Shown: positions 15,657 through 24,455, counted from the stretch's first letter. The stretch: 47,467 bases of DNA from CBFDCQ01 sp965603355 (GCA_965603355.1 CBFDCQ010000018.1:1-47467); one strand, 5' to 3'. Notes: generated by a model not told the origin, from the letters alone. A program made the numbers and translations.

Positions 15657-16916
15657 ATGACCGTTGGACTCAGCGCAAAAGATAAAGAGATGCTTGACGG
15701 CTTCCACGGGCCGGGAAGCCAGATGGCCATGCGTATCATCGTGCGATTAGCCGAGGCCTGCGGCATAACAGAGCTTATGGATGTTACGCAGGCCCATATC
15801 GATGGTTGCGGATTGTTAAGCGATTCCGGCCTGGAGTTCGCTGAAACGCTCGCGGCTAAAGGTGCCCGGGTCTGCATTCCCACAACGCTCAACATGGGAC
15901 CGCTCGATCTCCAGAACTGGGAACGGTTCGGTATAGATCCGTCGTTTGCCGACAAGGCCATCCGGCAGGCCGCTGCATACACAGCCATGGGCTGCATTCC
16001 GACATGGACCTGTGCACCTTATCAGAGCTATTTGACGCCCGGTTTCGGTCAGCAGATCGCCTGGGGCGAGTCCAACGCCGTGGCCTACGCCAATTCCGTG
16101 CTTGGCGCAAGGACCAACCGCTACGCCGATTACCTTGACATATGCGCGGCCATCACGGGTAGAGTTCCACGGTGCGGTCTGCATCTGGAGGAGAACCGCA
16201 AAGGTCAGATACTGTTCCGGTTGGTTGACATCGCCCCGGACCAGATGCGGCAGGATGACTTCTACTCGGCATTGGGGCATCTTGTAGGCGTTCGAACAGG
16301 GAATAAGATTCCCATCATCCAGGGATTGCCAAAGAGCGTCACCAGTGACAACCTGAAAGCCTTCGGGGCCGCCGCCGCTTCATCTGGAACGGTGGCCATG
16401 TTTCATGCCGTCGGCATCACACCCGAAGCCAACACACTGGAACAGGCCTGTCACGGTGACGCGCCGGAACAGACCGTCGACATAGCTCCGTTGGACATCC
16501 TGCAGGCCCGTGAGGACCTGTCCAGCGCCGCGCGCGGAGACAAGCTCGATCTCGTTGTGCTTGGCTGCCCGCATTTCTCTTTTGACGAGTTCCGGGAGCT
16601 GGCCGGGCATATACGAGCGGAACAAGCCGGCGGCAAGTCGCTTAATCCGGACGTCAGGTTCGTTGTTATATCCAGCCAGACTTCATACGCGCTGCTGCAG
16701 CGAGGCGATTTCATAGGCGTGCTGACTGACTTTGGCGTCGAAATTACTCTCGATACGTGTCTTTTCCATACGCCGATGGTCTCTCCGGAGACGAAAGTCA
16801 TTATGACGAATTCAGGAAAATGTGCTTACTACGCGCCGGGCGAACTGGGCGTGCAGGTCGCCTTCGGCAGCATGGCGCAATGCGTGCACTCGGCTGTAGA
16901 GGGACGTGTATGTTAG
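15657..16916 (+). CDS. Aconitase X catalytic (large) subunit
   Basis: A 419-residue member of the aconitase X catalytic family (formerly DUF521). Recognisable elements are MAMRIIVRLAEACG, TQAHIDGCGLLSDSG, CIPTTLNMG, WTCAPYQSYLTPG, IAWGESNAVAYANSVLGART and, late in the protein, VVLGCPHFSFDE and MTNSGKCAYYAPGE; these contain the conserved cysteines that bind the iron centre. In bacteria, two-subunit aconitase X enzymes paired with an ornithine cyclodeaminase-like reductase dehydrate cis-3-hydroxy-L-proline to pyrroline-2-carboxylate; archaeal relatives act on phosphomevalonate. The gene context favours the first. I take the ATG at 15657 because the family N-terminus (LSAKDKEMLDGFHG) begins there; the frame is open from a GTG at 15585. 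Its stop overlaps the next start (ATGTTAG). Confidence 0.88.
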   Translation: MTVGLSAKDKEMLDGFHGPGSQMAMRIIVRLAEACGITELMDVTQAHIDGCGLLSDSGLEFAETLAAKGARVCIPTTLNMGPLDLQNWERFGIDPSFADKAIRQAAAYTAMGCIPTWTCAPYQSYLTPGFGQQIAWGESNAVAYANSVLGARTNRYADYLDICAAITGRVPRCGLHLEENRKGQILFRLVDIAPDQMRQDDFYSALGHLVGVRTGNKIPIIQGLPKSVTSDNLKAFGAAAASSGTVAMFHAVGITPEANTLEQACHGDAPEQTVDIAPLDILQAREDLSSAARGDKLDLVVLGCPHFSFDEFRELAGHIRAEQAGGKSLNPDVRFVVISSQTSYALLQRGDFIGVLTDFGVEITLDTCLFHTPMVSPETKVIMTNSGKCAYYAPGELGVQVAFGSMAQCVHSAVEGRVC

Positions 16917-17368
16917 ATGATAAGAAGCCAATCTGTCTGCAGGCCAAACCTATTATACCTGGTACTGCACAGGGACTGACGCTCGTCTCCAACGAACCAC
17001 TGAGCTTCTGGGGCGGAATTGATCCCGAAACCGGCGAGATCATCGATCGGAGACATGAAAAATCCGGCCAGACCGTATCCCACAGAATCTTTGCCTTTCC
17101 CAACGGCAAAGGGTCAAGCACTGCGAGCGCCACCCTGTTGGAATGCATCCACAAAGGGACGGCCCCTGCGGCGATCATCAATTCGTCAATAGACACGGTT
17201 CTCGCGTTGGGCTCTATCGTTGCCGACGAACTTTATGGCAAATGCGTCCCCATAATGCTCGTTTCCAGCGAGGATTTCGCAAAGCTGCCTGACGGGGCAT
17301 CCGTTCAGATCCATCCGGACGGACGTATCATCGTCACCGAACCTGCGCGAGGGGAAAGGCCGAAATGA
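16910..17368 (+). CDS. Aconitase X swivel (small) subunit
   Basis: A 152-residue protein of the aconitase X swivel family (DUF126). Family text is clear: PIIPGTAQGLTLVSNEPLSFW, GGIDPETGEIIDRRHE, FPNGKGSSTASATLLE with the conserved Ser of the GSS element, and VADELYGKCVPIML. It pairs with the large subunit to close the active site over the substrate. The ATG at 16910 overlaps the large-subunit stop by 7 bases, and the TGA at 17366-17368 overlaps the next ATG at 17365, so all three genes are translationally coupled. Upstream in-frame codons belong to the large-subunit gene in another frame. Confidence 0.88.
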   Translation: MLDDKKPICLQAKPIIPGTAQGLTLVSNEPLSFWGGIDPETGEIIDRRHEKSGQTVSHRIFAFPNGKGSSTASATLLECIHKGTAPAAIINSSIDTVLALGSIVADELYGKCVPIMLVSSEDFAKLPDGASVQIHPDGRIIVTEPARGERPK

Positions 17369-18345
17369 TGCAGAGTAAGCTCTTGTACCTTTCAATGCAG
17401 GATGTGGAAAACGCCGATGTCAGCATGGAGCAGATTATTGATGCTCTCGAATGCGCGTACCAGCAGAAGGGACAAGGGAAAGTCGAGGTGCCTCCAACGC
17501 TGGGTATACACACGCGCCCCAACGCCCTTACCCATGCCATGCCCGCCTATATCCCTTCCACTAAGGCTGCCGGTATGAAATGGGTCAGCGCTTATCCGGA
17601 GAACTTCAAGTACAACGTCCCGCAGGTATCGGGTTTGATAGTCCTCAACGATGACGAGACGGGCGTTCCATACTGTATCATGGACTGCCGCTGGGTTACC
17701 GCCAAACGCACCGGCGCCAAAACCGCTGTGGCAGCGGAATTTTTCGCGAGGAAAGACGCAAAGGCGGTCGGTATCATCGGTTGCGGCGTACAGGGTCGGA
17801 GCAACCTCGAGGCTTTGAGCCATCGCTTTGATATCGACTTGGTGTGCGCTTATGACATCAACGCCGAGGCTGCCTTGAAGTACGCTTCAGAGATGGCCGA
17901 GCGGTTCGGTCTCACCGTCAAGGTTGTTGGCACGCCTGAAGAAGCGGTTCGCGAAATGGATATTGTTGTTACCGCGAGTCCCATTAAGAAGGACCCCGAT
18001 CCGGTGATTGAGAATAGCTGGTTCAAACAGGGCGCGTTTGCGGCGCCGGTCGATTTTGACTCGTACTGGAAGCCGGAAGTGCTCCAGAACGTCGATCTCT
18101 TCGCCACAGATGACGTCGCGCAGCTCCTGCATTATCAAGAGCTGGGCTACTGCAAAGACCTTCCGGCAAGAGAACACATCCACGACCTTGGAGATGTCGC
18201 GACAGGCAGAGCGCCGCGCAGACAAAACGACACACAACGGATTCTCGCCATGAACTTCGGTCTTGCCCTCGACGACATGGCTACCGCCCCACTGGTTTAC
18301 CAAGCTGCCAAAGAAAAAGGGATCGGCACCTGGCTCGATCTGTGA
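17365..18345 (+). CDS. Ornithine cyclodeaminase / mu-crystallin family reductase
   Basis: A 326-residue protein of the ornithine cyclodeaminase/mu-crystallin family. The dimerisation domain carries the active-site lysine region GMKWVSAYPENF and the conserved C-terminal half of that domain (MDCRWVTAKRTGAKTAVAAEF). The NAD(P)-binding Rossmann loop is GIIGCGVQGRSNLEAL. The conserved Asp region is APVDFDSYW. True ornithine cyclodeaminases and pyrroline-2-carboxylate reductases cannot be separated by eye. Its coupling to both aconitase X subunits argues for reduction of pyrroline-2-carboxylate to L-proline. It is the last gene of the three-gene operon and converges with the minus-strand genes starting at 18872. 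Predicted cytoplasmic. Confidence 0.85.
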   Translation: MMQSKLLYLSMQDVENADVSMEQIIDALECAYQQKGQGKVEVPPTLGIHTRPNALTHAMPAYIPSTKAAGMKWVSAYPENFKYNVPQVSGLIVLNDDETGVPYCIMDCRWVTAKRTGAKTAVAAEFFARKDAKAVGIIGCGVQGRSNLEALSHRFDIDLVCAYDINAEAALKYASEMAERFGLTVKVVGTPEEAVREMDIVVTASPIKKDPDPVIENSWFKQGAFAAPVDFDSYWKPEVLQNVDLFATDDVAQLLHYQELGYCKDLPAREHIHDLGDVATGRAPRRQNDTQRILAMNFGLALDDMATAPLVYQAAKEKGIGTWLDL

Positions 18346-18647
18346 GCCTGAAAAAGGCTGTCAACTACCAGCGCTCAGCGGTTGAAAGCCACTCAAATAG
18401 AGGCGACGGTGTGCGGCAGGACGGGAACCCCGTCGAGCCGCTCTTGCTGTTGATTCGGGTGGACCACACTGGTAAACCGGAGTCACATGAGCAGTGCCAT
18501 TTGTCGTGCGGAAGAATGCGTCCACCCCGACCACGCAAACAGGCGAAAAAACGCTGACTGTCCCCATTAACCCCCGGCTATTGCCGCGTCGGAAATAGAG
18601 GCGGGGTCCCCCGATTCTCTCCCCGAGTCTCTGCGGGTCGGCTTACG
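18346..18647. other. Non-coding gap between convergent genes
   Basis: Gap of about 300 bases. A short stem (AGCC, TGAAAAA loop, GGCT) lies right after the reductase stop (18347-18361) without a T-run. The minus strand carries a broken, in-places protein-like stretch that I could not tie to any family. No gene is called. Confidence 0.35.
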
Positions 18648-18872
18648 TCAAGAGCCAGTCGGTCCGTCCTCTCTCTCGTGCGAGGTGTTGGGCGGCGGGC
18701 TCTCCTGGTTGTCGTTGGTCTTCGACTCTTCGTAGGGGTGGATTAGGTCTGTCATTCTAGCCATTGATTCTAGGCGTCGTATCTCCCGATTCTCCCTGTA
18801 TTCCTGTAGTTTGAAGTACCAGATAAGAACGCCTATTGCCACCAGGATCAGAAAACCTACTGGTGCGGACAC
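18648..18872 (-). CDS. Small single-pass membrane protein
   Basis: A 74-residue protein with one N-terminal transmembrane helix (APVGFLILVAIGVLIWYF), then a charged helix (QEYRENREIRRLESMARM) and a Pro/Asn/Glu-rich disordered tail. The family is unknown. I use the GTG at 18872 because GGGAGG lies 8 bases upstream; a GTG at 18881 is embedded in that site. Weak but plausible coding evidence: hydrophobic helix plus a strong ribosome site. It is separated from the DUF3553-like gene by ~35 bases and may be co-transcribed with recQ. Confidence 0.5.
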   Translation of the reverse strand: MSAPVGFLILVAIGVLIWYFKLQEYRENREIRRLESMARMTDLIHPYEESKTNDNQESPPPNTSHEREDGPTGS

Positions 18873-18907
18873 TCCTGACACCTCCCTGAGTACAGTGCTT
18901 ACCAGAG

Positions 18908-19189
18908 CTACGTTTTGCGAAGGTTCGCGTCGGGAACGTTGAGCCTCAGCGCTACTGAGCCCCAGCCCTCATCGAAGAGGACGGCAACGACCTTGTTGCC
19001 TGCCTCCTCTTCGACTCTCTTGACCGTGCCCAGGCCGTACAACGGATGTGTAATCCGGTCCCCGACTGCAAAGTCGGCATCATCCGGAGGCGCTTCCTTA
19101 AGAATCTTTTCCCTGTCGCCCGTGCTAAGCCCCTTGCTAGGGTCTATTCCAGCGTCTTTGGCCTGCTCTCTTGCGACGCCGAGGAACAC
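18908..19189 (-). CDS. DUF3553-like small protein overlapping recQ
   Basis: A 93-residue protein. Its C-terminal 55 residues match the small barrel found at the end of UvrD/PcrA helicases and as DUF3553: FAVGDRITHPLYGLGTVKRV, then KVVAVLFDEGWGSVAL and LRLNVPDANLRK. In UvrD/PcrA helicases this Tudor-like element helps contact RNA polymerase. The first ~40 residues are a linker-like stretch (AKDAGIDPSKGLSTGDREK). The only upstream start is a GTG at 19189, inside the recQ 3' end (46-base overlap) and without a good ribosome site. It may instead be the displaced C-terminal domain of RecQ, read by a frameshift. Both views are open. Confidence 0.55.
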   Translation of the reverse strand: MFLGVAREQAKDAGIDPSKGLSTGDREKILKEAPPDDADFAVGDRITHPLYGLGTVKRVEEEAGNKVVAVLFDEGWGSVALRLNVPDANLRKT

Positions 19190-21018
19190 GTTTCAGGAGA
19201 GCGTTCAACGTTCATCTCAACCGAATTCGCGAGGCAATATTCCTTGATGACGTCGAGGAAGACGGCACCGTACTGTTCGCTCTTTTTCTCTCCCACTCCG
19301 TTGACTTCGAGAAAGCCTTCGAGCGTGGCAGGCCTTCGCCGGGCCATGTCGCGCAGCGCGGCGTCGCCAAAGATGATGAAGGCCGGAACGCTCTTTTTGT
19401 CCGCAATTTCCCGCCGCAACTTTCGCAACTCCTCGAACAGCCCCTTATCGACACCCTCCCACGAATCTTTCGCGACTTTGGACAGCCTGACCCGTTTTTT
19501 CGCAGGCTTGAGCAGACCGGGCGTCTCTTTTCCTTTCAGAACGCGCCAACCTTTTTGGGCAACCTTCAGAACGTTGTATTCCCCGGTCTTTTGAATGTAT
19601 CCCTGAGCCACGAGCTGTTCGATCCAGTCGCGGACGACGCCCTTCGTGAAGTCGGAGAGGATGCCGTAGGTGCTTAGCGCGTCGTGGCCGTTCGCCAGAA
19701 TTCGCTGGTCGCGCGAACCGATCAGCACCGACGCTGTGTAGGCGGCGCCGAACCGCTCGCGCAGGCGCATAATACAGGAGAGGATCTTCTGGGTGGTCTC
19801 CAGCGAGTCTTCCATATAGTCCAGGTCGCCGAGACACACGTCGCAGGCGGCGCAGTTGCCCTTGTCCAGGTCCTGGCCGAAGTAGTTAAGAATCGCCCTA
19901 TGTCTGCAAACCACGCCCGTGCAATAGTCATACATCTTGTTCAGTTTGCTTAGGGCAATTTCCTTCGCCTCCGGCTCCATGTCTCTCAGGATACTTTTCC
20001 AGATCCCGTAGTCGCCGCCCGAATAGAACAGGCAGCATTCGGCTTCGAGGCCGTCGCGGCCCGCCCGGCCGCTTTCGTGCTGGTAGTGTTCAACCGACTT
20101 GGGCATGCCGGTGTGAATCACGTGGCGCACGTTCGACTTGTCGATGCCCATGCCGAACGCGATGGTGGCGACAATGATGTCGACCTTTTCCTCGAAGAAC
20201 GACTGCTGGTTTTTCTTTCGGTCTTCGTTCTCCATGCCTGCGTGATACGGCAGAACTCTATAGCCCCTGTCGGTCAACGCTGCGCACATCTCATCCACGT
20301 CGACGCGCCGGATGCAGTAGACGATGCCCGTCTCTCCCTTGTGGCGATCGAGGACGGCGCAGACCTGTTTCAGTTTGTCGGTGCGCCGTTCCGCTCTGTA
20401 AACGAGATTCGGCCGATCGAACGAGCCAACCAGCACTTCGGGATTTTCGAGGCGCAACTGCTGGGTAATGTCGAGGCGAACCTGTTGGGTGGCGGTGGCC
20501 GTGTAGGCGTGGATGGCGACGCCCGGGAAGGCCTCCTTCAACAGCCCCAGTTGCCGGTATTCCGGCCGGAAGTCATGGCCCCAAATACTGACGCAGTGGG
20601 CCTCGTCCACGGCAATTAGAGAGAGTTCGGTTTTTCCGAGGAATTCAATAAAGCCGTCCGAGAGAAGCCGCTCGGGCGCAAGGTAAAGGAGTTTGAGCCT
20701 CCTGTTGCGAATCTGGGCGCGAACGGCGTCCCGTTCCTTGAGGGACTGAGAGCTGTCGAGACGCGCTGCCGGGACGCCACATTCGACCAGGGCGTCGACT
20801 TGGTCCTTCATCAGTGAGATCAGGGGTGAGACCACCACGGCCAGGTCGGGCATCGTCACTGCCGGCGCCTGGAAGCAGAGCGATTTCCCACCCCCCGTCG
20901 GCAGGACGACGATCGAGTCTCGCCCGGTAACGACGCACTCCATGGCCTGCTTCTGCAACGGCAAAAACCTGTCATAACCCCAATATTTCCTCAATGCTTC
21001 TTCAATATCCTGAATCAT
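19144..21018 (-). CDS. recQ: ATP-dependent DNA helicase RecQ
   Basis: A 624-residue RecQ helicase, a 3'-to-5' DNA unwinding enzyme in recombination and fork repair. Walker A is TGGGKS (K45), the DEAH box is at ~138-141 within LIAVDEAHCVSIWGHDFRPE, and motif VI is HYQHESGRAGRDG. The zinc site is CTGVVCRHRAI...GNCAACDVC, followed by a winged-helix domain. An HRDC domain occupies ~525-600 (FEELRKLRREIADKKSVPAF, EVNGVGEKKSEQYG). The length is normal for bacterial RecQ. Start ATG 21018 begins MIQDIEEALRKYWGYDRF, the usual N-terminus. The 3' end overlaps a DUF3553-like frame. A stem-loop sits in its leader. Confidence 0.95.
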   Translation of the reverse strand: MIQDIEEALRKYWGYDRFLPLQKQAMECVVTGRDSIVVLPTGGGKSLCFQAPAVTMPDLAVVVSPLISLMKDQVDALVECGVPAARLDSSQSLKERDAVRAQIRNRRLKLLYLAPERLLSDGFIEFLGKTELSLIAVDEAHCVSIWGHDFRPEYRQLGLLKEAFPGVAIHAYTATATQQVRLDITQQLRLENPEVLVGSFDRPNLVYRAERRTDKLKQVCAVLDRHKGETGIVYCIRRVDVDEMCAALTDRGYRVLPYHAGMENEDRKKNQQSFFEEKVDIIVATIAFGMGIDKSNVRHVIHTGMPKSVEHYQHESGRAGRDGLEAECCLFYSGGDYGIWKSILRDMEPEAKEIALSKLNKMYDYCTGVVCRHRAILNYFGQDLDKGNCAACDVCLGDLDYMEDSLETTQKILSCIMRLRERFGAAYTASVLIGSRDQRILANGHDALSTYGILSDFTKGVVRDWIEQLVAQGYIQKTGEYNVLKVAQKGWRVLKGKETPGLLKPAKKRVRLSKVAKDSWEGVDKGLFEELRKLRREIADKKSVPAFIIFGDAALRDMARRRPATLEGFLEVNGVGEKKSEQYGAVFLDVIKEYCLANSVEMNVERSPETCSSASQESRPKTLE

Positions 21019-21054
21019 GATTCACCCTGGCCCGCGTGACGGAGTGACCAACAT

Positions 21055-21085
21055 CAAGAATGCGCATCTGCTCGCGCAGTTCTTG
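21055..21085 (-). promoter_or_regulatory. Stem-loop in the recQ leader
   Basis: CAAGAA-TGCGC at 21055-21065 pairs with GCGCA-G-TTCTTG at 21074-21085: an 11-base stem with one bulged G and an 8-base loop, 37-67 bases upstream of the recQ ATG. It could be an operator or a leader hairpin. There is no T-run. Confidence 0.45.
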
Positions 21086-21186
21086 AATTGGCGTCCACGT
21101 TTCCTCTCATGTTTTGCCACCGTGACGCCTCCATAGGGACCGCTGTACGCAGTATATTAATCTACTCCCCCGGCGTCCGTAGCGTG

Positions 21187-21405
21187 AAATAGGGGATATA
21201 GGGATATAGGGGACAGGCACCTATTTTAACCCCGATGCGGTATAGACCGTGTTGCGCACCCCCTTATCCCCCTTGGTTCAGGAGATCAGCGTGAACCGTC
21301 ATATCATTGACATCTCACGTTCTTCGGTGGTGTTCCAGGTCGGAAGTTCTGCAGCCCCTTACGACATAGGAAATTATATGCTTTCAATGCACATTTGTCA
21401 AGCGC
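21187..21405. repeat. ~195-bp dispersed repeat, copy B, with REP-like hairpin
   Basis: An AAATAGG arm (21187-21193) pairs with CCTATTT (21220-21226). It continues as copy B of the repeat described at 5985-6180, with landmarks CCCCGATGCGGTATAGACCG, GGTTCAGGAGATCAGCGTGA, CATTGACATCTCACG, TTACGACATAGGA and CATTTGTCAAGCGCC. No coding sequence recognised. Confidence 0.8.
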
Positions 21406-21422
21406 CATCATCCTGGCCGCTT

Positions 21423-21890
21423 CATTGTCTCACCACGAAGGGTGGCACAGGCAGTCTTGCCTGTGGCCGGACTCCTCCACAGGTGACAGAGAACACAGGC
21501 TAACAGCCTATGCTACTCCCCACCCTTTGCGCCTCTGGCCGGTCATCGAAGATGTAGGGGAGGGTCTTGTACCCTCCCGCCGGAACCGCTTCGCTGCGGG
21601 AGCCCATCCGCCACGGCGCACGTTCCGCCAGGGGCTCCCCCACGTTGGCGGGCAAGATGCCCACCCTACCTATGAAAAGCGCGTTCCCACGCCAAGGGCG
21701 TGGTCGCAATGACGACATAAGGTGGTGTTGCACCACACGCGTCTACCGTCCCCCGTCCTGGATTCCCGCTTTCGCGGGAATGACGCATGGCGGCGTGCTG
21801 GCCGTTCGCTGGCGCGAACGGGCAGCCATCTCCGAAAGTCTTTGGAAGGGGGTACGGGGGAGAACCTTTCTGCCGAGAAAGGTTTCCCCC
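21423..21890. repeat. Composite intergenic repeats, third locus
   Basis: In order: CACCACGAAG (~21430); ACAGGCTAACAGCCTATGCTAC (21495-21516, also at 43659 and, partly, 41284); the GTAGGGGAGGGTC palindrome module (21552-21670) enlarged by an internal block; the ATTCCCGC-TTTC-GCGGGAAT palindrome (21762-21781), a very common bacterial intergenic repeat; and a long stem AGAACCTTTCT / AGAAAGGTT flanked by G and C runs (21856-21890). Together with copy B these fill the ~1-kb gap between recQ and the GH2 gene. Apparent ORFs are repeat translations. Confidence 0.75.
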
Positions 21891-21909
21891 GCCAACAGGG
21901 CTTCACGTG

Positions 21910-21939
21910 TTGATGTTGCGCGCGACTTTGTTCTATAAT
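21910..21939 (+). promoter_or_regulatory. Putative sigma-70 promoter for the GH2 gene
   Basis: TTGATG (21910-21915), an 18-base spacer and a consensus TATAAT (21934-21939), about 75 bases before the GH2 start. The -10 is perfect and the -35 is moderate. Confidence 0.5.
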
Positions 21940-22016
21940 GGTTCCACGTCGTTACCCGGCGGTCGCGGGTAAGTGGACTCTCTGCGATAAATCTGGAACT
22001 TTCAAAGGGGAGAAGC

Positions 22017-24455
22017 ATGAAAAACACTGCGCTTGTTATCATAATGGTTGTCTGTGGAGTTCTGCTGTGCGTGACAGCGAATGCGGCTGTTTCCGAAAGC
22101 GCGCCTGCAGGTGTGGACGCGACAGAAACGCGCACGAGGGTCTCGTTCAATCTTGGCTGGAAATTCATGAGACATGACCGCGACGCGGAAGAGATCGAAG
22201 GCGCGGAGAAGGTCGATTTTGACGATTCCGGATGGCGAGTTCTCAATCTGCCGCACGATTGGGGGATTGAAGGGCCGTTTACCGATGAGATCGACGCCGC
22301 CGAGGGACGCCTACCCTTCCCCGGTATCGGCTGGTACCGCAAGTCCTTCAAAGCGCCTGCCGAGGGCAAACGCGTGTTCGTCGAATTCGATGGCGTCATG
22401 AGATACGCGCAAGTATGGCTCAATGGGGAGAAAGTCGGCGGCTGGCCGTACGGCTATTCCTCATTCTCCTTCGAACTGACACCGCACCTGAGATACGGTG
22501 GCCAGGACAACGTGATAGCGGTCAGGTGCGAGAATGAAGCGGAATCGTCACGGTGGTATCCCGGTTCCGGGATTTACCGCAACGTCTGGCTGACCGTGGT
22601 CAATCCGGTTCACGTTGCCCATTGGGGAACCTATATCACAACGCCCGAGGTATCAGATAGCAGGGCGACCGTTAGCATTCGAGTGGAAGTGCTGAATCAG
22701 TCCCACCAATCAGAAGATGTATCTGTTGAGACTACCATCGTCGACGCGGATGGCAGCAGAGTCGCGAGCAGTGAGCTATCGATGAAGGTTGACGCGAACG
22801 GCACCGGCAGATTCGGCCAGATGATGGCGGTCAACAGTCCCGTCCGGTGGGACACCGACAATCCATACATGTATGAGGCGGTAACTCTGGTGAAGACTGC
22901 CGGCAAGGTCGTGGATGAATACCGCACTCCGTTCGGCATCCGTACATTCCGTTTCGATGCCGAGAAAGGTTTCTTTCTCAACGGCCGCAGCATGAAGATC
23001 AAGGGGGTCAACCTGCATCACGGCCTCGGTCCTCTCGGCACCGCTGTCAACCGCCGTGCAATCGAACGGCAGCTCGAGATCATGAAGAGTATGGGCTGCA
23101 ACGCGATCCGAACGGCGCATAACCCGCCGGCACGTGAACTCCTTACCTTGTGCGACGAGATGGGGTTGCTGGTAATGGATGAAGCGTTCGACGAGTGGTT
23201 CAGAGGCAAGATGCCTAACGCGTACCATAACCTTTTCGACGAATGGGCCGAGAACGACCTGCGTGCAATGGTACGGCGCGACAAGAATCATCCTTGCGTC
23301 ATCGCATGGAGTATCGGTAATGAGATACCCGGTCTCGACAGCGAGAGGGGCGCCGAGACCGCTCGGCGTCTGGCGGACGTCTGCCGTGAGGAAGATCCCA
23401 GCCGGCCCGTCAGCATCGGTAACAGCGCGCGCTTCAGGCGTGTTGCGGATGCCGTCAAAGCGCTGGACGTAGTGGGTTCGAACTACCGATCCAACACGGG
23501 CGACTATGACAGCATCCACGCCGCGTATCCTGAAATGAAGTTGGTCGCCACGGAAAGCTGTGCGCTTGTCAGTTCACGCGGCGTGTACTTCTTCCCGGTC
23601 AAGAAGGTGCTGAATGAGAACCGTAATGGACAGGTAAGCTCCTACGACCTGACGAACCTGGTATTCGGCGGGCCTCCGGACGAGGAGTTTCGCGCGCAGG
23701 AAGAGGCCCCTTACGTGGCCGGCGAGTTCGTCTGGTCGGGATTCGACTATCTCGGCGAGCCCGAACCCTGCGAGGACGTTGCGCGCAGCACCTATTTCGG
23801 TATCGTCGATCTGTGCGGGTTCCCGAAAGACCGCTACTACCTGTATCAGAGCCAATGGACGGATGAACCGATGGTGCACCTGCTTCCGCACTGGAACTGG
23901 GCAGGCCGCGAGGGCGTGATCACGCCGGTGTACGTCTACACGAACTGCGCGTCGGCGGAACTCTTTGTGAACGGACGGTCATTGGGGAAGAAGTCCAAGC
24001 AAAAGGGGGTATACCGTCTGAAATGGGAAGATGTCACCTATGAACCCGGTTCTATCAAGGCAGTAGCTTACGATGAGGAGGGAAATGCTCTCTGCAGCAA
24101 GGAAATCAAGACCGCAGGTGAGCCGGCAGGGATCGTGTTGACGCCCGACAGGGCTACTATTGATGCCGACGGCTATGACCTTTCCTTTGTGACCGTCAAG
24201 ATCGTTGACAAAGAAGGGAACTTCTGCCCGACAGCGGACAACAAGGTGAACTTCAAGATCGATGGTCCGGCGACGATCGCCGCGGTCGGCAACGGCAACT
24301 CAATGAGTTATGAATCGTTCAGGGCCGACAACCGCAAAGCGTTTAATGGTCTGTGCCTGCTCGTTGTCCGATCCGAACGTACGCCGGGCAAGATTGAAAT
24401 CACCGCTTCTTCGGATGGCCTGGAATCCGTATCCCTGACGATAACCGGGACATAA
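22017..24455 (+). CDS. Secreted GH2 beta-galactosidase-like enzyme
   Basis: An 812-residue glycoside hydrolase family 2 protein. Signal peptide (LVIIMVVCGVLLCVTANA). Sugar-binding domain ~45-200 (NLGWKFMRHD, NLPHDWGIEGPF, WYRKSF, NGEKVGGWPYGYSSF), Ig-like domain, then a TIM barrel with acid/base E436 in SIGNEIPG and nucleophile E513 in VATESCALVSS. The C-terminal part holds a DUF4982-type domain (TNCASAELFVNGRSLGK) and a final Ig-like domain (ATIAAVGNGNSMSYESF). This architecture is common in beta-galactosidases acting on plant, algal or mucin glycans; exact specificity cannot be read. Start ATG 22017 has AAAGGGGAG upstream. A good promoter lies 75 bases upstream, so the gene is probably monocistronic. 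Confidence 0.92.
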   Translation: MKNTALVIIMVVCGVLLCVTANAAVSESAPAGVDATETRTRVSFNLGWKFMRHDRDAEEIEGAEKVDFDDSGWRVLNLPHDWGIEGPFTDEIDAAEGRLPFPGIGWYRKSFKAPAEGKRVFVEFDGVMRYAQVWLNGEKVGGWPYGYSSFSFELTPHLRYGGQDNVIAVRCENEAESSRWYPGSGIYRNVWLTVVNPVHVAHWGTYITTPEVSDSRATVSIRVEVLNQSHQSEDVSVETTIVDADGSRVASSELSMKVDANGTGRFGQMMAVNSPVRWDTDNPYMYEAVTLVKTAGKVVDEYRTPFGIRTFRFDAEKGFFLNGRSMKIKGVNLHHGLGPLGTAVNRRAIERQLEIMKSMGCNAIRTAHNPPARELLTLCDEMGLLVMDEAFDEWFRGKMPNAYHNLFDEWAENDLRAMVRRDKNHPCVIAWSIGNEIPGLDSERGAETARRLADVCREEDPSRPVSIGNSARFRRVADAVKALDVVGSNYRSNTGDYDSIHAAYPEMKLVATESCALVSSRGVYFFPVKKVLNENRNGQVSSYDLTNLVFGGPPDEEFRAQEEAPYVAGEFVWSGFDYLGEPEPCEDVARSTYFGIVDLCGFPKDRYYLYQSQWTDEPMVHLLPHWNWAGREGVITPVYVYTNCASAELFVNGRSLGKKSKQKGVYRLKWEDVTYEPGSIKAVAYDEEGNALCSKEIKTAGEPAGIVLTPDRATIDADGYDLSFVTVKIVDKEGNFCPTADNKVNFKIDGPATIAAVGNGNSMSYESFRADNRKAFNGLCLLVVRSERTPGKIEITASSDGLESVSLTITGT

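Noticed and set aside
21567..21938. Apparent small proteins in the recQ-GH2 gap
   Set aside because: Translations of dispersed intergenic repeats (GTAGGGG and GCGGGAAT palindromes).
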